DNA from: Microglena sp. YARC
Lineage: Eukaryota > Chlorophyta > Chlorophyceae > Chlamydomonadales > Chlamydomonadaceae
Assembly (NCBI GenBank): GCA_022414725.1
Contig: CM039464.1
Coordinates: forward strand, 2,169,818 to 2,233,817
DNA: 64,000 nucleotides
Direction of reading: 5' to 3'
A program made the translations under genes and the position numbers. Below are positions 43,925 through 53,579 of this stretch, piece after piece. The notes beneath the pieces were generated by a model. That model saw only the letters and a list, made by a program, of their open reading frames with translations. It made no database searches and was not told where the DNA came from. Within the stretch, counting starts at the first letter, position 1. Each line of letters starts with the position of its first letter.

Positions 43925-43992
43925 AGACAAACCTGAGAGAAGTGGGAGTATGCCCCACTATCAATGCCAGCGGCAATTGCATTCAAGTCTGT
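43925..43992 (-). pseudogene. Partial duplicate of bromodomain exon 2
   Basis: Minus strand repeats the 3' half of 44073-44171 (LNAIAAGIDSGAYSHFSQ) including a donor-like CTCAG|GTTTGTC. The 5' half is missing, so it lacks the ZA loop and has no acceptor. Confidence 0.75.
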
Positions 43993-44072
43993 TGGATTGT
44001 GTGTGAGTGGCGGGTGGGGTGTGTGTGGGGTGGGGGCTGTGTGGCGGGTGGTGCGTGGCTGTTTCCACATAC

Positions 44073-44171
44073 CTGAGAGAAGTGGGAGTATGCCCCACTT
44101 TCAATGCCAGCGACAATTGCATTCAAGTCCATAGGCTCCTTGATGATTTTGAAGTAATCGGGGATGCCCAG
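44073..44171 (-). CDS. Bromodomain exon 2 (ZA loop, helix A)
   Basis: Minus-strand acceptor CCTCCCTCCTTGCAG and donor CTCAG|GTATGTG enclose 99 bp, exactly 33 codons, phase 0 at both ends. The product LGIPDYFKIIKEPMDLNAIV then AGIESGAYSHFSQ is the classical bromodomain ZA loop and helix A (DYFKIIKEPMDL corresponds to the Y-x-x-x-I-K-x-P-M-D-L signature). Phase and content fit directly between exon 46758-46854 (ending PVDPVA) and exon 41070-41204. Its acceptor and first about 10 codons are copied in the array upstream, while only this copy has the complete exon. Confidence 0.92.
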
Positions 44172-44730
44172 CTGCAAGGAGGGAGGGGAATACATTCAGA
44201 ATCATATCATTTGGGTTGCCAGCTAATAAGGCAGTAAAACAATCATATAAATACTCAGATATATAAATGTATAATGGCTTGAAGATGGTAAAGTTATCAG
44301 GGATGCCCAGCTGCAAGGAGGGAGGGGAAAACATTCGCAATCATATCATTTGGGTTGCCAGCTAATAAGGCAGCAAATCAATCATATACATAATCAGATA
44401 CATCCATGTATAACGGCTTGATGCTGGTGAAGTAATCAGGGATGCCCAGCTGCAAGGAGGGAGGGGAATTCATTCGCAATAATATCATTTGGGTTGACAG
44501 CTAATAAGGCAGTAAATCAATCATATACATAATCAGATCCAAACATATATAATGGCTTGATGCTGGTGAAGTAATTGGGGATGCCCAGCTGCAAGGAGGG
44601 AGGGGAATACATTCGCAATAATATCATTTGGGTTGCCAGCTAATAAGGCAGTAAATAAATCATATAAATAATCAGATTCATACATGTATCATGGCTTGAT
44701 GATGGTGAAGTAATCGGGGATGCCAAAGGC
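44172..44730. repeat. About 140-bp array of splice acceptor plus exon-2 stub
   Basis: GGGATGCCCAGCTGCAAGG occurs at 44161, about 44300, 44440 and 44578, with a remnant at about 44718. Each unit on the minus strand is intron end, polypyrimidine-AG, then LGIPDYFTSIKPLY-type exon start before diverging. Further remnants lie at about 45250 and 45836. Confidence 0.9.
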
Positions 44731-44799
44731 GCCACTTCCAAGCGCCACCACCCACCCACCTACCCAACACCAAACACCACACCCACCCCAAAAGACGAG

Positions 44800-44822
44800 C
44801 AGACAGGCAGGCAGGCAGGCAG

Positions 44823-44861
<39 letters not shown>

Positions 44862-45054
44862 ACACACACACCCCGACCACACACTCACACACACCCGCGG
44901 ACTCAAAAAACCACCCACCCACCCACCCACCCAACCAAACACCAACACCCACCCCAAAATACAGCACAGTAACCAAGGGACATATTTTTTCTACATCAGC
45001 CAACATGTAAAGGATGACTAAAGGATGACTAAAGGATGACTAAAGGATGACACA
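44800..45054. repeat. Duplicated segment (partner 55565-55829)
   Basis: Both carry GCAGGCAGGCAG, a poly-C tract (here about 44823-44858), CACACACACCC, GGACTCAAAAAA-CCACCCACCC, CACAGTAACCAAGGGACATA, CTACATCAGCCAACATGTAA and AGGATGACTAA repeats, then the same hAT-like MITE. Confidence 0.85.
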
Positions 45055-45249
45055 CAGGGTACTTCCAAGCGCGCGCTTTTGCGTGCTGGCGCGCTGCCTT
45101 TTTGAGCCCCACTGTGCGTTTTGCGCAGTTTTTTGCAACCCCCTGTGGGCGCAGCAAGCAATATTTGCGCTTTTGGCACTACAAAGTGCAGTTTTGTTTT
45201 TTTCAAGAGCGCTAAAGCGCTGGCCAATTTGGTCAATGGAAGTACCCTG
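45055..45249. mobile_element. hAT-like MITE M3, 195 bp
   Basis: Ends CAGGGTACTTCC / GGAAGTACCCTG. Left flank ATGACACA matches the TSD of M7, but the right flank is ATGCCCAG, so the right TSD copy was lost when the segment joined the exon-2 array. Confidence 0.88.
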
Positions 45250-45452
45250 ATGCCCAGCGGTAAGAAGGGAGGGGAATAAATTAATAATCATATCATTTGG
45301 GTTGCCAGCTAATAAGGCAGTAAAACGATCATCAATCATCAATCATCAAGAAGGGAGGGTGTTAAATCCATTAATATGTGAATTCAGGACTTAGTTTGGC
45401 GTTTTTCTCCCTCTCTCTCGCTACGGCTGACACTGCGATTATCACTCTAGAT
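45250..45452. other. Intron sequence with exon-2 array remnant
   Basis: GATGCCCAGCGGTAAGAAGG remnant, AATCATATCATTTGGG and CATCAATCATCAATC. No gene. Confidence 0.6.
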
Positions 45453-45647
45453 CAGGGTACTACTTCTTGCCAAATTGATCAACGCTTAAAGCGCACAAAC
45501 GTCAAATTGGTCAGCGCTTTTTAGTGCAAAAAGCGCAAAAACTGCGCGCTGCGCCCACAGGGGGTTGAAAAAACTGCTCGAAACGCACAGAGGGGCTCAA
45601 AAAGGCAGCCCGGCACCGCGCTTCCGCGCGCGCTTAGCAGTACCCTG
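45453..45647. mobile_element. hAT-like MITE M4, 195 bp
   Basis: Ends CAGGGTACTACT / CAGTACCCTG. TSD CTCTAGAT / CTCTGGAT (7 of 8). TCTAGA is the preferred core of Ac-type hAT target sites. Confidence 0.9.
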
Positions 45648-45873
45648 CTCTGGATACGGTCAATACCCCTTTCCGGCTATCAAGCTTCTCTACCACCACG
45701 TCTGCCAGTATCTACTAAATTAACAGAGGGGAATGAATTGTTAATCATATCAATTGGGAAGGCAGTAAAACAATCATATAAATAATCAGATTCATACATT
45801 TATAATCAAACACGGGAATTCTTATATATATTGGGGATTCCGAGCTGCAAGAAGTCATTGAGACATTTAAAGA

Positions 45874-46033
45874 AATTCAGAGGATGAACTGGACAAACCG
45901 TTTCGCGAGAACTCTACTTCGTATTTGTCGAGAATTTTGGCCTGGAAATCCGAGAATTCTCGACGATTTGGCCTGGAATTTTCGACAATTCTCGACGAAG
46001 TACGATACGTTTGTCCAGGTCATCTCCTGAATT
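45874..46033. mobile_element. 160-bp foldback with TIRs
   Basis: AATTCAGAGGATGAACTGGA on the left mirrors TCCAGGTCATCTCCTGAATT on the right. The interior repeats GAGAATTCTCG-type palindromes and GGCCTGGAA. Confidence 0.8.
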
Positions 46034-46073
46034 GCTATAAAGAAGTTGGATTCATTACATGTTCATCTACCAA

Positions 46074-46200
46074 TGGGGAACGGCAACATGATTTCATATG
46101 ATATCATATGATGCCTGCAGTCTGACTAGGCTAAAGTTACCATTTATATACAATATCATATGATGCAATTTGTCAACATCGTATGATATGCCGGTCTCTA
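46074..46200. mobile_element. MITE family T (T7), 127 bp
   Basis: Ends TGGGGAACGGCAAC and ATGCCGGTCTCTA with ATGATATCATATGATGCC inside. No clear TSD. Confidence 0.75.
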
Positions 46201-46285
46201 TGTATCAGCCTTTAGGCAGCTCACCCTCTGACCCGTCCTTGGCAGTTACAACAACAACCATCGTGGAGTTGGATTGATAATATGA

Positions 46286-46389
46286 CAGGGTACTACATTT
46301 TGTCAAATTGGTCAGCGCTTAAAGCGCACAAGCGTCAAATTGGTTGCAGTTAGTTACGAGACCGTTGGCTGACGTATCAGGCTTTGTCT

Positions 46390-46466
<77 letters not shown>

Positions 46467-46617
46467 CTGTTCGGACTAAGGTGGCAACTTAGTAGTGCAA
46501 CAAGAGCAAAAACTGCGCGCTGCGCCCACAGGGGGTTGAAAAACTGCGCAAAACGCGGAGTGGGGCTCAAAAGGTGTGCGCGAAATCGCGCTGCCGCGCG
46601 CTCTTTGGAGTACCCTG
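46286..46617. mobile_element. hAT-like MITE M5 carrying a nested insertion
   Basis: Ends CAGGGTACTACATTTTG / GGAGTACCCTG. Flanks TAATATGA / TTACATGA (6 of 8). Between about 46343 and 46490 it is interrupted by a family B fragment (GTTAGTTACGAGACCGTTGG..TATCAGGC) fused to a long G tract (46392-46466). Confidence 0.85.
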
Positions 46618-46757
46618 TTACATGATACATCAGTCTTCAGGCTGCTCACCCTCCGGCCTGTCCGTGGCAGTAACAACAACATGCAAAATGTGTTCTTCTT
46701 CTCTTTCTCTGAAGTCCATTGACTTCATTTAATTAAATCCCCCACCAAGCAACTCAC

Positions 46758-46854
46758 CGCAACTGGGTCTACTGGACCCAGGAAAGGCCATGCATGCTGA
46801 TGACTCACAAGCTCACGCAAAACTCGAGAACACACTTTCAACCATGCTGGTTTC
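46758..46854 (-). CDS. Bromodomain exon 1 (helix Z, WPF shelf)
   Basis: Minus-strand acceptor ATACACACTGCAG and consensus donor GCG|GTGAGT enclose 97 bp: one base completing a split codon, then 32 codons. The product KPAWLKVCSRVLRELVSHQ then HAWPFLGPVDPVA is bromodomain helix Z with the WPF shelf and the start of the ZA loop. The phase-0 donor matches the acceptor of exon 44073-44171, giving PVDPVA followed by LGIPDYF as in BET/GTE-type bromodomains. The one-base phase at its start matches the upstream exon ending at 51381, whose last codon is split after AA. Confidence 0.9.
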
Positions 46855-46904
46855 CTGCAGTGTGTATGGGTGGGTGTAGGTGGGGGGGCGGGGTCAGTTG
46901 GTTG

Positions 46905-46930
46905 GCTGGGGGGGGGGGGGGGGGGGGGGG

Positions 46931-46972
<42 letters not shown>
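46905..46972. repeat. Long G tract
   Basis: Almost unbroken G for about 65 bp with a few A interruptions. Confidence 0.9.
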
Positions 46973-46973
<1 letters not shown>

Positions 46974-47385
46974 CAATGCACAATTTGAAACAAACTCTTT
47001 TAACCAGGTTGATCTTCTGCAGTGGGTATGAGTGGGTGTAGGTGGTTGGGCGAGGTCAGTAGGTTGGCTGGGTGCGTGGTTCTATGCTCAATTTGAAAAG
47101 ACACTTTCAGTCATGCTGGTTTTCTGCAGCGGGTATGGGAGGGTGGGGGCAGGTGGGGGGGGCGGGGTCAGTTGGTTGGCTGGTTGGAGAACACACTTTC
47201 AGTCAGGTTGGTTACCAGCAGGATGTAGGTGGGTGGAGGTGGTGGGGCGAGGTCAATTGGTTCTCTGGGGAGGGGGGTTATATTACATTGTCTACTGGAC
47301 CCAGGAGTGGCCACGGGTGTTGATGACTGAGAAGCTTGCGCACGATTTGAAAACTCACTTGTAATCATGCTGGTCTTCTGCTGTG
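46973..47385. repeat. About 110-bp array carrying the exon-1 acceptor
   Basis: Copies of the exon-1 5' edge (plus strand CATGCTGGTTTTCTGCAG then GGGTATGGGTGGGTG) at about 47000, 47115, 47205 and 47365. The last copy also retains TACTGGACCCAGGAGTGGCC from the exon body but has a broken frame. Confidence 0.8.
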
Positions 47386-47830
47386 TTCGTTTGTTTTGGC
47401 CTAAAAACGTTTGCCCCTGTTTTGGCCCAAAGCCGTTTGTTTTGGCCTAAAAACGTTTGCCCCTGTTTTGGCCCAAAGCCGTTTGTTTTGGGCTAAAAAC
47501 TTTTGCCCCTGTTTTGGCCCAAAGCCGTTTGTTTTGGCCTAAAAACTTTTGCCCCTGTTTTGGCCCAAAGCATCGTTTGTTTTGGCCTAAAAACGTTTGC
47601 CCCTGTTTTGGCCCAAAGCATCGTTTGTTTTGGCCTAGAAACGTTTGCCCTTGTTTTGGCCCAAAGCATCGTTTGTTTTGGCCTAAAAACGTTTGCCCTT
47701 GTTTTGGCCCAAAGCATCGTTTGTTTTGGCCTAAAAACGTATGCCCCTGTTTTGGCCCAAAGCCGTTTGTTTTGGCCTAAAAGCTTTTGCCCCTGTTTTG
47801 GCCCAAAGCATCGTTTGTTTTGGCCTATAA
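47386..47830. repeat. 46/48-bp minisatellite, about 9 copies
   Basis: Unit GTTTGTTTTGGCCTAAAAAC then GTTTGCCCCTGTTTTGGCCC and AAAGCC or AAAGCATC. Confidence 0.95.
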
Positions 47831-48860
47831 AGCTAGCAGGCTGGCTGGTTGCTTGGTATGCTTCTTGGTATCCAACAAGCTCTTAGGCCCAGGGATTGAT
47901 TTTTTCAGGTATAAAGAGCGTTCGCTACTTTTGACCCTGTTTATGCCCAAATTTTACTTTTGACCCCGTTTATGCCCAAAATTTACTTTTAACCCCGTTT
48001 ATGCCCAAATTTTACTTCTGACCCCGTTTATGCCCAAATTACTGCAAACATTTTTTTGTTGTTGTTGCAAATATGTATAATTTTCTGTTCTTTTTTGCAA
48101 ACAAATAGATTTTCTTTGTTTTGAAAAAACAGTTTTTTTGTTTTGCACTAAATGCACCTAAAAGCTATGAAACGCTACAACAGCTATAAAAAACACTAAA
48201 ACACTGTCCCTGGGGGACACCTAAAACCACAAGGCTAGAAACAAACCACGTTCAGATTTGAAAAAAATCACTGATGGCCAGGGATTATTTTCCGCTATAT
48301 AGAGCGATCGCTACTTTTGACCCCGTTTTGGCCCATTTTGTTTGCCTTAAAAGCTGGCTGGTTGGCTGGCTGGTTGCTTCGTATGCTTCTTGGTATCTAA
48401 CAAGCTCTTGGGTCCAGGGATTGTTTTCCGGTAAATATAGCGATCGCTCCTTTTAACCCTGTTTATGCCCAAATTACTGCACACAAAAAATACAAAACAG
48501 TTTATTTGTTTTGCTCTAAATGCACCTAAAAGCTATGAAACGATACAACAGCTACATGTTATTTCATGTGTTTTGCATTTTTTTGCATTTTTTTCCGGTA
48601 AATATAGCGATCGCACCTTTTAACCCCGTTAATGCCCCAATTATCGCTAAAATACAAAAAATCTGTTTTTTTGTTTTGCCCTTAATGTCCCTAAAAGATT
48701 TAAAAGCTATAGCAGCTACAAAAAGCTGTAAGAACGTTGTCCCTAAAAGATTTAAAAGCTATAGCAGCTATTAAAAGCTGTAAGAACGTTGTCCCTAAAG
48801 AAGGCCGAAAACCATATAGCTAGAAAAAATTCACTTTCAGATTTGAAGCAAAACTGGTGG
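47831..48860. repeat. Family G repeats, about three tandem copies
   Basis: Each has TATAGAGCGATCGCTAC, TTTTGACCCCGTTT, ATGCACCTAAAAGCTATG, CTGTCCCTGGGGGAC and CTTTCAGATTTGAA. GCGATCGC palindromes at about 48306, 48442 and 48609. Confidence 0.75.
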
Positions 48861-49585
48861 TGACAATAATGGGCCAAGATCTTGGTAGATACAACAGGAC
48901 TGTGGACTGGTCAGCTGTGTCAATAGCAGCGTTGGTGTCAACTGGGTCAACAGCAGTGTTGATTTAGCTCACAACCAAGAAGCATACCAAGAAGTACACC
49001 AACCAACCAACCAACCAACCAAGCAACCAAGCAACCAACCAAGCAACCAGGTAGCATATAAATGGATGAAAAGTGAAGAACAGTGATTCGGCAATAATGG
49101 CCCAAGAGTTTGTTGGATGCCACACACAGGACTGTGGACTGGGCAACCCTGTCAATAGCAGTGCTGGTTTGGATCACAACCAAGAAGCATACCAAGAAGT
49201 ACACCAACCAACCAACCAACCAACCAACCAACCAACCAACCAACCAACCAACCAAGCAACCAGGTAGCATATCAAATAGATGAAAAGTGAAGAATAGTGT
49301 TTGGCAATAATGGCCCAAGAGTTTGTTGGATACCACACACAGAACTGTGGACAGGGCAACCGTGTCAATAGCAGTGCTGGTTTAGCTCACAACCAAGAAT
49401 AAAGGTCATCATAGCTCATAGAGCCAAGCAACCAGGCAGAAAATCAAATATGTGAAAATGAAGACAAGTGACGACAGTAATGGCCCAAGAGTTTGCTGGA
49501 TACCACCCACAGGATTGTGGACTGGGTAACCGTGTCAACAGCAGTGTTGGTTTAGATCACAACCACGAAGCATACCAAGCAGTAA
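48861..49585. repeat. About 200-bp tandem units with (CCAA)n blocks
   Basis: Four units share GGACTGTGGACTGG, TGTCAATAGCAGTG, TTTAGCTCACAACCAAGAAG and ATGGCCCAAGAGTTTG. Two carry long ACCA runs. Confidence 0.85.
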
Positions 49586-50130
49586 GCCAACCAACCAACC
49601 AACCAAACAACAAATCCACCAACCAACCAACCAACTGACCAACCAACCAACCATCCAGCATACCAATCAGGCATTCCACCAACCAACCAACCAACCAACT
49701 GCCCAACCAACCAACCAGCCAGCATACCAATCAAGCATTCCACCAACCAACCAACCAACTGACCAACCAACCAACTGACCAACCAACCAGCATACCAATC
49801 AGGCATTCCACCAACCAACCAACCAACCAACCAACTGCCCAACCAACCAACCAGCCAGCATACCAATCAAACATTCCACCAACCAAACCAACCAACCAAC
49901 TGACCAACCAACCAACTGACCAACCAACCAGCATACCAATCAGGCATTCCACCAACCAACCAACCAACCAACTGACCAACCAACCAACCAGCCAGCATAC
50001 CAATCAAGCATTCCACCAACCAACCAACCAACCAACCAACCAACCAACCAACCAGCCAGCATACCAATCAAGCATTCCACTAACCAACCAACCAGCCAGC
50101 CAGCATACCAATCCAGCATTCCAACAACCA
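49586..50130. repeat. CCAACCAACCAA minisatellite with CAGCATACCAATCAAGCATT
   Basis: About 60-bp units: (CCAA)n, ACTGCCCAACC or ACTGACCAACC, CAGCATACCAATCA, GCATTCCA. Trp/Leu/Val/Gly frames are artefacts. Confidence 0.95.
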
Positions 50131-50187
50131 ACCCACTCACCCACCTACCTACCCACCCACCAACCCTTCAACTTACAAACTTCCGAC

Positions 50188-50349
50188 CAGGGTGCTACAT
50201 TTTGTCAAATTGGTCAGCGCTTTGTAGGGCAAAAACTGCAAAAACTGCGCACTGCGCCCACAGGGAGTTCAAAAACTGCGCGAAATGCGCAGTGGGGCTC
50301 AAAAAGTGTACGCGAAATCGCGCTGCCGCGCGCGCTTTGTAGTACCCTG
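50188..50349. mobile_element. hAT-like MITE M6, 162 bp
   Basis: Ends CAGGGTGCTACATTTTG / GTAGTACCCTG. Flanks CTTCCGAC / CTCTTGAC (5 of 8). Inserted in a copy of the exon end at 51381 (minus strand GAAGTGAACGTCAAG). Confidence 0.8.
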
Positions 50350-50600
50350 CTCTTGACGTTCACTTCACCAGCTTCAGCTCAAAACCGAAGCATACCAATC
50401 AAGCAATCCACCAACCAACCAATCATCCCCACCCACCAACCATAAAACTCACTTGACGTTCAATTCATCAGCTTTAGCTAAAAAACAATAAACATACCTA
50501 TCAAGCAGTACACCAACCCACCCACCAACCCATCCCACCAACCATGCAACTTACAACTCGTGATTTCACTCCATTAGCTTTAGCTAAAAAACCAAGAAAG
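50350..50600. repeat. Copies of an exon 3' edge and splice donor
   Basis: Minus strand repeats the end of the 51381-52522 exon: GCTGGTGAAGTGAACGTCAA (about 50343-50362), GCTGATGAATTGAACGTCAA then GTGAGTTTTATGG (about 50450-50475), and GCTAATGGAGTGAAATCACG then TTGTAAGTTGCATGG (about 50545-50575). Confidence 0.8.
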
Positions 50601-50609
50601 TATACCAAT

Positions 50610-51368
50610 CAAGCAATCCCACCACCCCAACCCACCCACCCATCAACCCACCCACCCCACCCACCCAAACCAACCCACCCACCCAACAAACCCAAACCAC
50701 CCACAAACCCAAACCACCCACAAACCCAACCACCCACAAAAAACCCACCCACAAACCCAACCACCCACAAACCCAACCACCCACAACCCAACCACCCACA
50801 ACCCACCACCCACAAACCACCCACCCACCCACCCACAACCCACCCACCCCACCCACAAACCCCCACCCACCCACCCACAAACCCACCCACCCACAAACCC
50901 ACCCACCCACAAACCCACCCACAAACCCCACCCCACAAACCCACCCACAAACCCACCCACCACCCCACAAACCCACCCACCCACAAACCCACCACAAACC
51001 CACCCACCCACAAACCCACCCACCCAAAACCCCACCCACACCACCCACCCACAAACCCACCCACCCACAACCCACCCACCCACAAACCACCACCACCACA
51101 ACCCACCCACCCACCCACAAAACCCACCCACCCACAAACCCACCCACCCACAAACCACCCACAAACCCACCCACCCACCCACAACCCACCCACCCACCCA
51201 CCCACCCCCCACCCACCCACCCAAAACCCACCCCACCCACCACCCACCCACCACACCAAACCCACCCACCCCAAACCCAACCACCCACAAACCCACCACC
51301 CACAAACCCAACCACAAACCCACCCACCCACCCACCCACCCACCCACCAACCCACCCACCCACAAACC
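50610..51368. repeat. CCCACCCACAAA array, about 0.76 kb
   Basis: Irregular (CCCA)n with CAAA and CACC interruptions. Open in several frames on both strands; not coding. Confidence 0.95.
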
Positions 51369-51380
51369 GTGCAACTTACT

Positions 51381-52522
51381 TGACATTCACTTTACCAGCT
51401 TTCTGCACGACAGGCGGCAAGCCATACGCTGGGCACTGCTCAGCTGCAGGGTGTGGTCGTGTCTGTGTATCTGCCTGGGCAGCATCAGGATGGATAGCGA
51501 CAGGCGGCAAGCCATACGCTGGGCACTGCTCAGCTGCAGGGTGTGGTCTTGTATGTGTATCTTGGAACTGCTCGGCTGGCGGGTGTGGTCGTGCATGTGT
51601 ATCCGCCTGGGCAGCTGCAGGGTATGGACGTGTTGGTGTATCGGCCTGGGCTGCATCAGGATGGATAGCGACAGGCGGCAAGCCATACGCTGGGCACTGC
51701 TCAGCTGCGGGGAACGGTCGTGCCTGTGTTTCCGCCTGGGCAGCATCAGGATGGATAGCGACAGGGGGCAAGCCATACGCTGGGCACTGCTCAGCTGCAG
51801 GGTGTGCTCTTGTACGTGTATCCGCCTGGGCAGCTGCAGGGTATGGACGTGTTGGTGTATCGGCCTGGGCTGCATAAAGATGGATAGGGACAGGCGGCAA
51901 GCCAAACGCTTTGCACTGCTCGGCTGGCGGGTGTGGTCGTGCCTGTGTATCTGCCTGGGCAGCTGCAGGGTGTGGCCGTGCCTGTGTATCCGCCTGGGCA
52001 GCATCAGGATGGATAGCGACAGGCGGCAAGCCAAACGCTTTGCACTGCTTGGCTGGCGGGTGTGGTCGTGCCTGTGTATCTGCCTGGGCAGCTGCAGGGT
52101 GTGGCCGTGCCTGTGTATCCGCCTGGGCAGCATCAGGATGGATAGCGACAGGCGGCAAGCCATACCCTGGGCTCTGCTCAGCTGCAGGGTGTGGTCTTGT
52201 ATGTGTATCTGTCTGGGCAGCTGCAGGGTATGGACGTGTTGGTGTATCGGCCTGGGCTGCATAAAGATGGATAGGGACAGGCGGCAAGCCAAACGCTTTG
52301 CACTGCTCTGCTGGCGGGTGTGGTCGTGCCTGTGTATCTGCCTGGGCAGCTGCAGGGTGTGGCCGTGCCTGTGTATCCGCCTGGGCAGCATCAGGATGGA
52401 TAGCGACAGGCGGCAAGCCATACACTGGGCACTGCTCAGCTGCAGGGTGTGGTCGTGTCTGTGCATCGGCCTGGGTAGTATAAGGATGGATAGCGACAGG
52501 GTGGGGAGTATCAGTATAACTA
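51381..52522 (-). CDS. Pro/Ala/Gln-repeat exon upstream of the bromodomain exons
   Basis: The frame is open for about 380 codons and consists of a 30-residue repeat (YGLPPVAIHPDAAQADTQ, ARPHPAAEQCPA) with 15-residue sub-duplications. Unit lengths are 90 and 45 bp. It ends KAGKVNV plus AA at a consensus donor (GTCAA|GTAAGTTG); the split codon is completed in phase by the first base of the bromodomain exon at 46854. An N-terminal disordered Pro-rich tail is compatible with a chromatin protein. Caution: two other frames are also open for over 350 codons because all units are multiples of three. A SINE (52523-52737) interrupts the 5' side, so the true exon start is unknown. Confidence 0.55.
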
Positions 52523-52737
52523 AGGTAATGAAAACGCCTGGTGGGTCGTGGTATTAAGGGAGCCCCGTCCTACGGCAGTAGGTAACGGCCTGCTACTCTA
52601 CCTGGACAAAGCTACCATGGCGATTGACAGCGACCGCAAACACTAAATCGCACCCGTGGGGATTCGAACCCGGCAACTTCTTCGATCTTTCTAGGAGCTG
52701 AACCATTAAATTGAGCCATTCGTCAGATCGGAGATGA
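52523..52737 (-). mobile_element. tRNA-SINE with a different tRNA-like head
   Basis: Minus strand: ATGGCTCAATTTAATGG (A-box region), CCGGGTTCGAATCCCC (B box), then the common body (GCTACCATGG reverse complement, CGCCTGGTGGG reverse complement) and end CATTACC. Flanks ATCAGTATAACTA / ATCATTATAACAA are a 13-bp TSD with 11 matches. Confidence 0.88.
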
Positions 52738-52789
52738 ATCATTATAACAACAGCCAACCGCATTGTGTGCACCACCTAGCTGGCTTATC

Positions 52790-53045
52790 ACGCCATACAA
52801 TTATGATCACGTTATACAATTATGATCACGTTATACAATTATGATGACACATTATACAGATATGATCACGTTCTACAATTATGATGACACATTATACAGA
52901 TATGATCACGTTCTACAATTATGATGACACATTATACAGATATGATCACGTTCTACAATTATGATGACACATTATTCAGATATGATCACGTTCTACAATT
53001 ATGATGACACATTATACAAATATGATCACGTTCTAAAATTATGAT
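52790..53045. repeat. About 40-bp AT-rich minisatellite
   Basis: Units TATGATCACGTTCTACAA and TTATGATGACACATTATACA, about 6 copies. Confidence 0.9.
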
Positions 53046-53049
53046 GAAT

Positions 53050-53330
53050 TCTTGCAGAAAAAAAGAAAAGCGAAACCAGGCAGTTTTTTTTTCAAATCTG
53101 AAAGTGGTTTTTTTCTACCTTTATGGCTGTAGGCCTCCTCCAGGGACAGCGTTTTAGTGCTTTTTATAGCTTTACATAGCTTTCTGTAGCTTTCGGGGGC
53201 CATTTGGGGCAAAAATAAAAAACACTTTTTTTCTTCTTTTTTATAGCGATAATTTCTCAAAAACGGGGGTCAAAAACTAGCGATCGCTATATATAGCAGA
53301 AAAAAAAAGAAAAGCGAAACCAGGGACCCT
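53050..53330. repeat. Family G repeat, inverted copy
   Basis: Reverse complement of the 9300-9480 type: CAAATCTGAAAGTGGTTTT, CCAGGGACAGCG, ACTAGCGATCGCTATATATA. AAAAGCGAAACCAGG occurs at both ends. Confidence 0.7.
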
Positions 53331-53362
53331 TTTCGACTCTCTTCAACCCTCTTAGTCTTCAA

Positions 53363-53503
53363 TAGAGAGGGGCACATGTTACAGTCCCGGGTAGGCCAAA
53401 TAGGCTGAAGGGACTTTGCCCAACCGTAGGAAGGCTTCAAAAGAAAAAATAACTGATGAACTGAACCCCAAACAATCGTTTACCGACAGGGGCCCTGAGT
53501 TCG
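53363..53503. repeat. Dispersed repeat R, second copy
   Basis: Direct copy of 16200-16372 (GGTAGGCCAAATAGGCTGAA, GGGGCCCTGAGTTCGTGC). Confidence 0.75.
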
Positions 53504-53579
53504 TGCTACAGAGATCATTTACCTTTTCAATGAAGAGGGTACTACAAGACGCGAGAGACGAGGGATTGGCAGCGATTGG

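Noticed and set aside
49552..51386. Trp/Leu/Val/Gly and Pro/His/Thr ORFs
   Set aside because: CCAA and CCCACAAA array frames on both strands.
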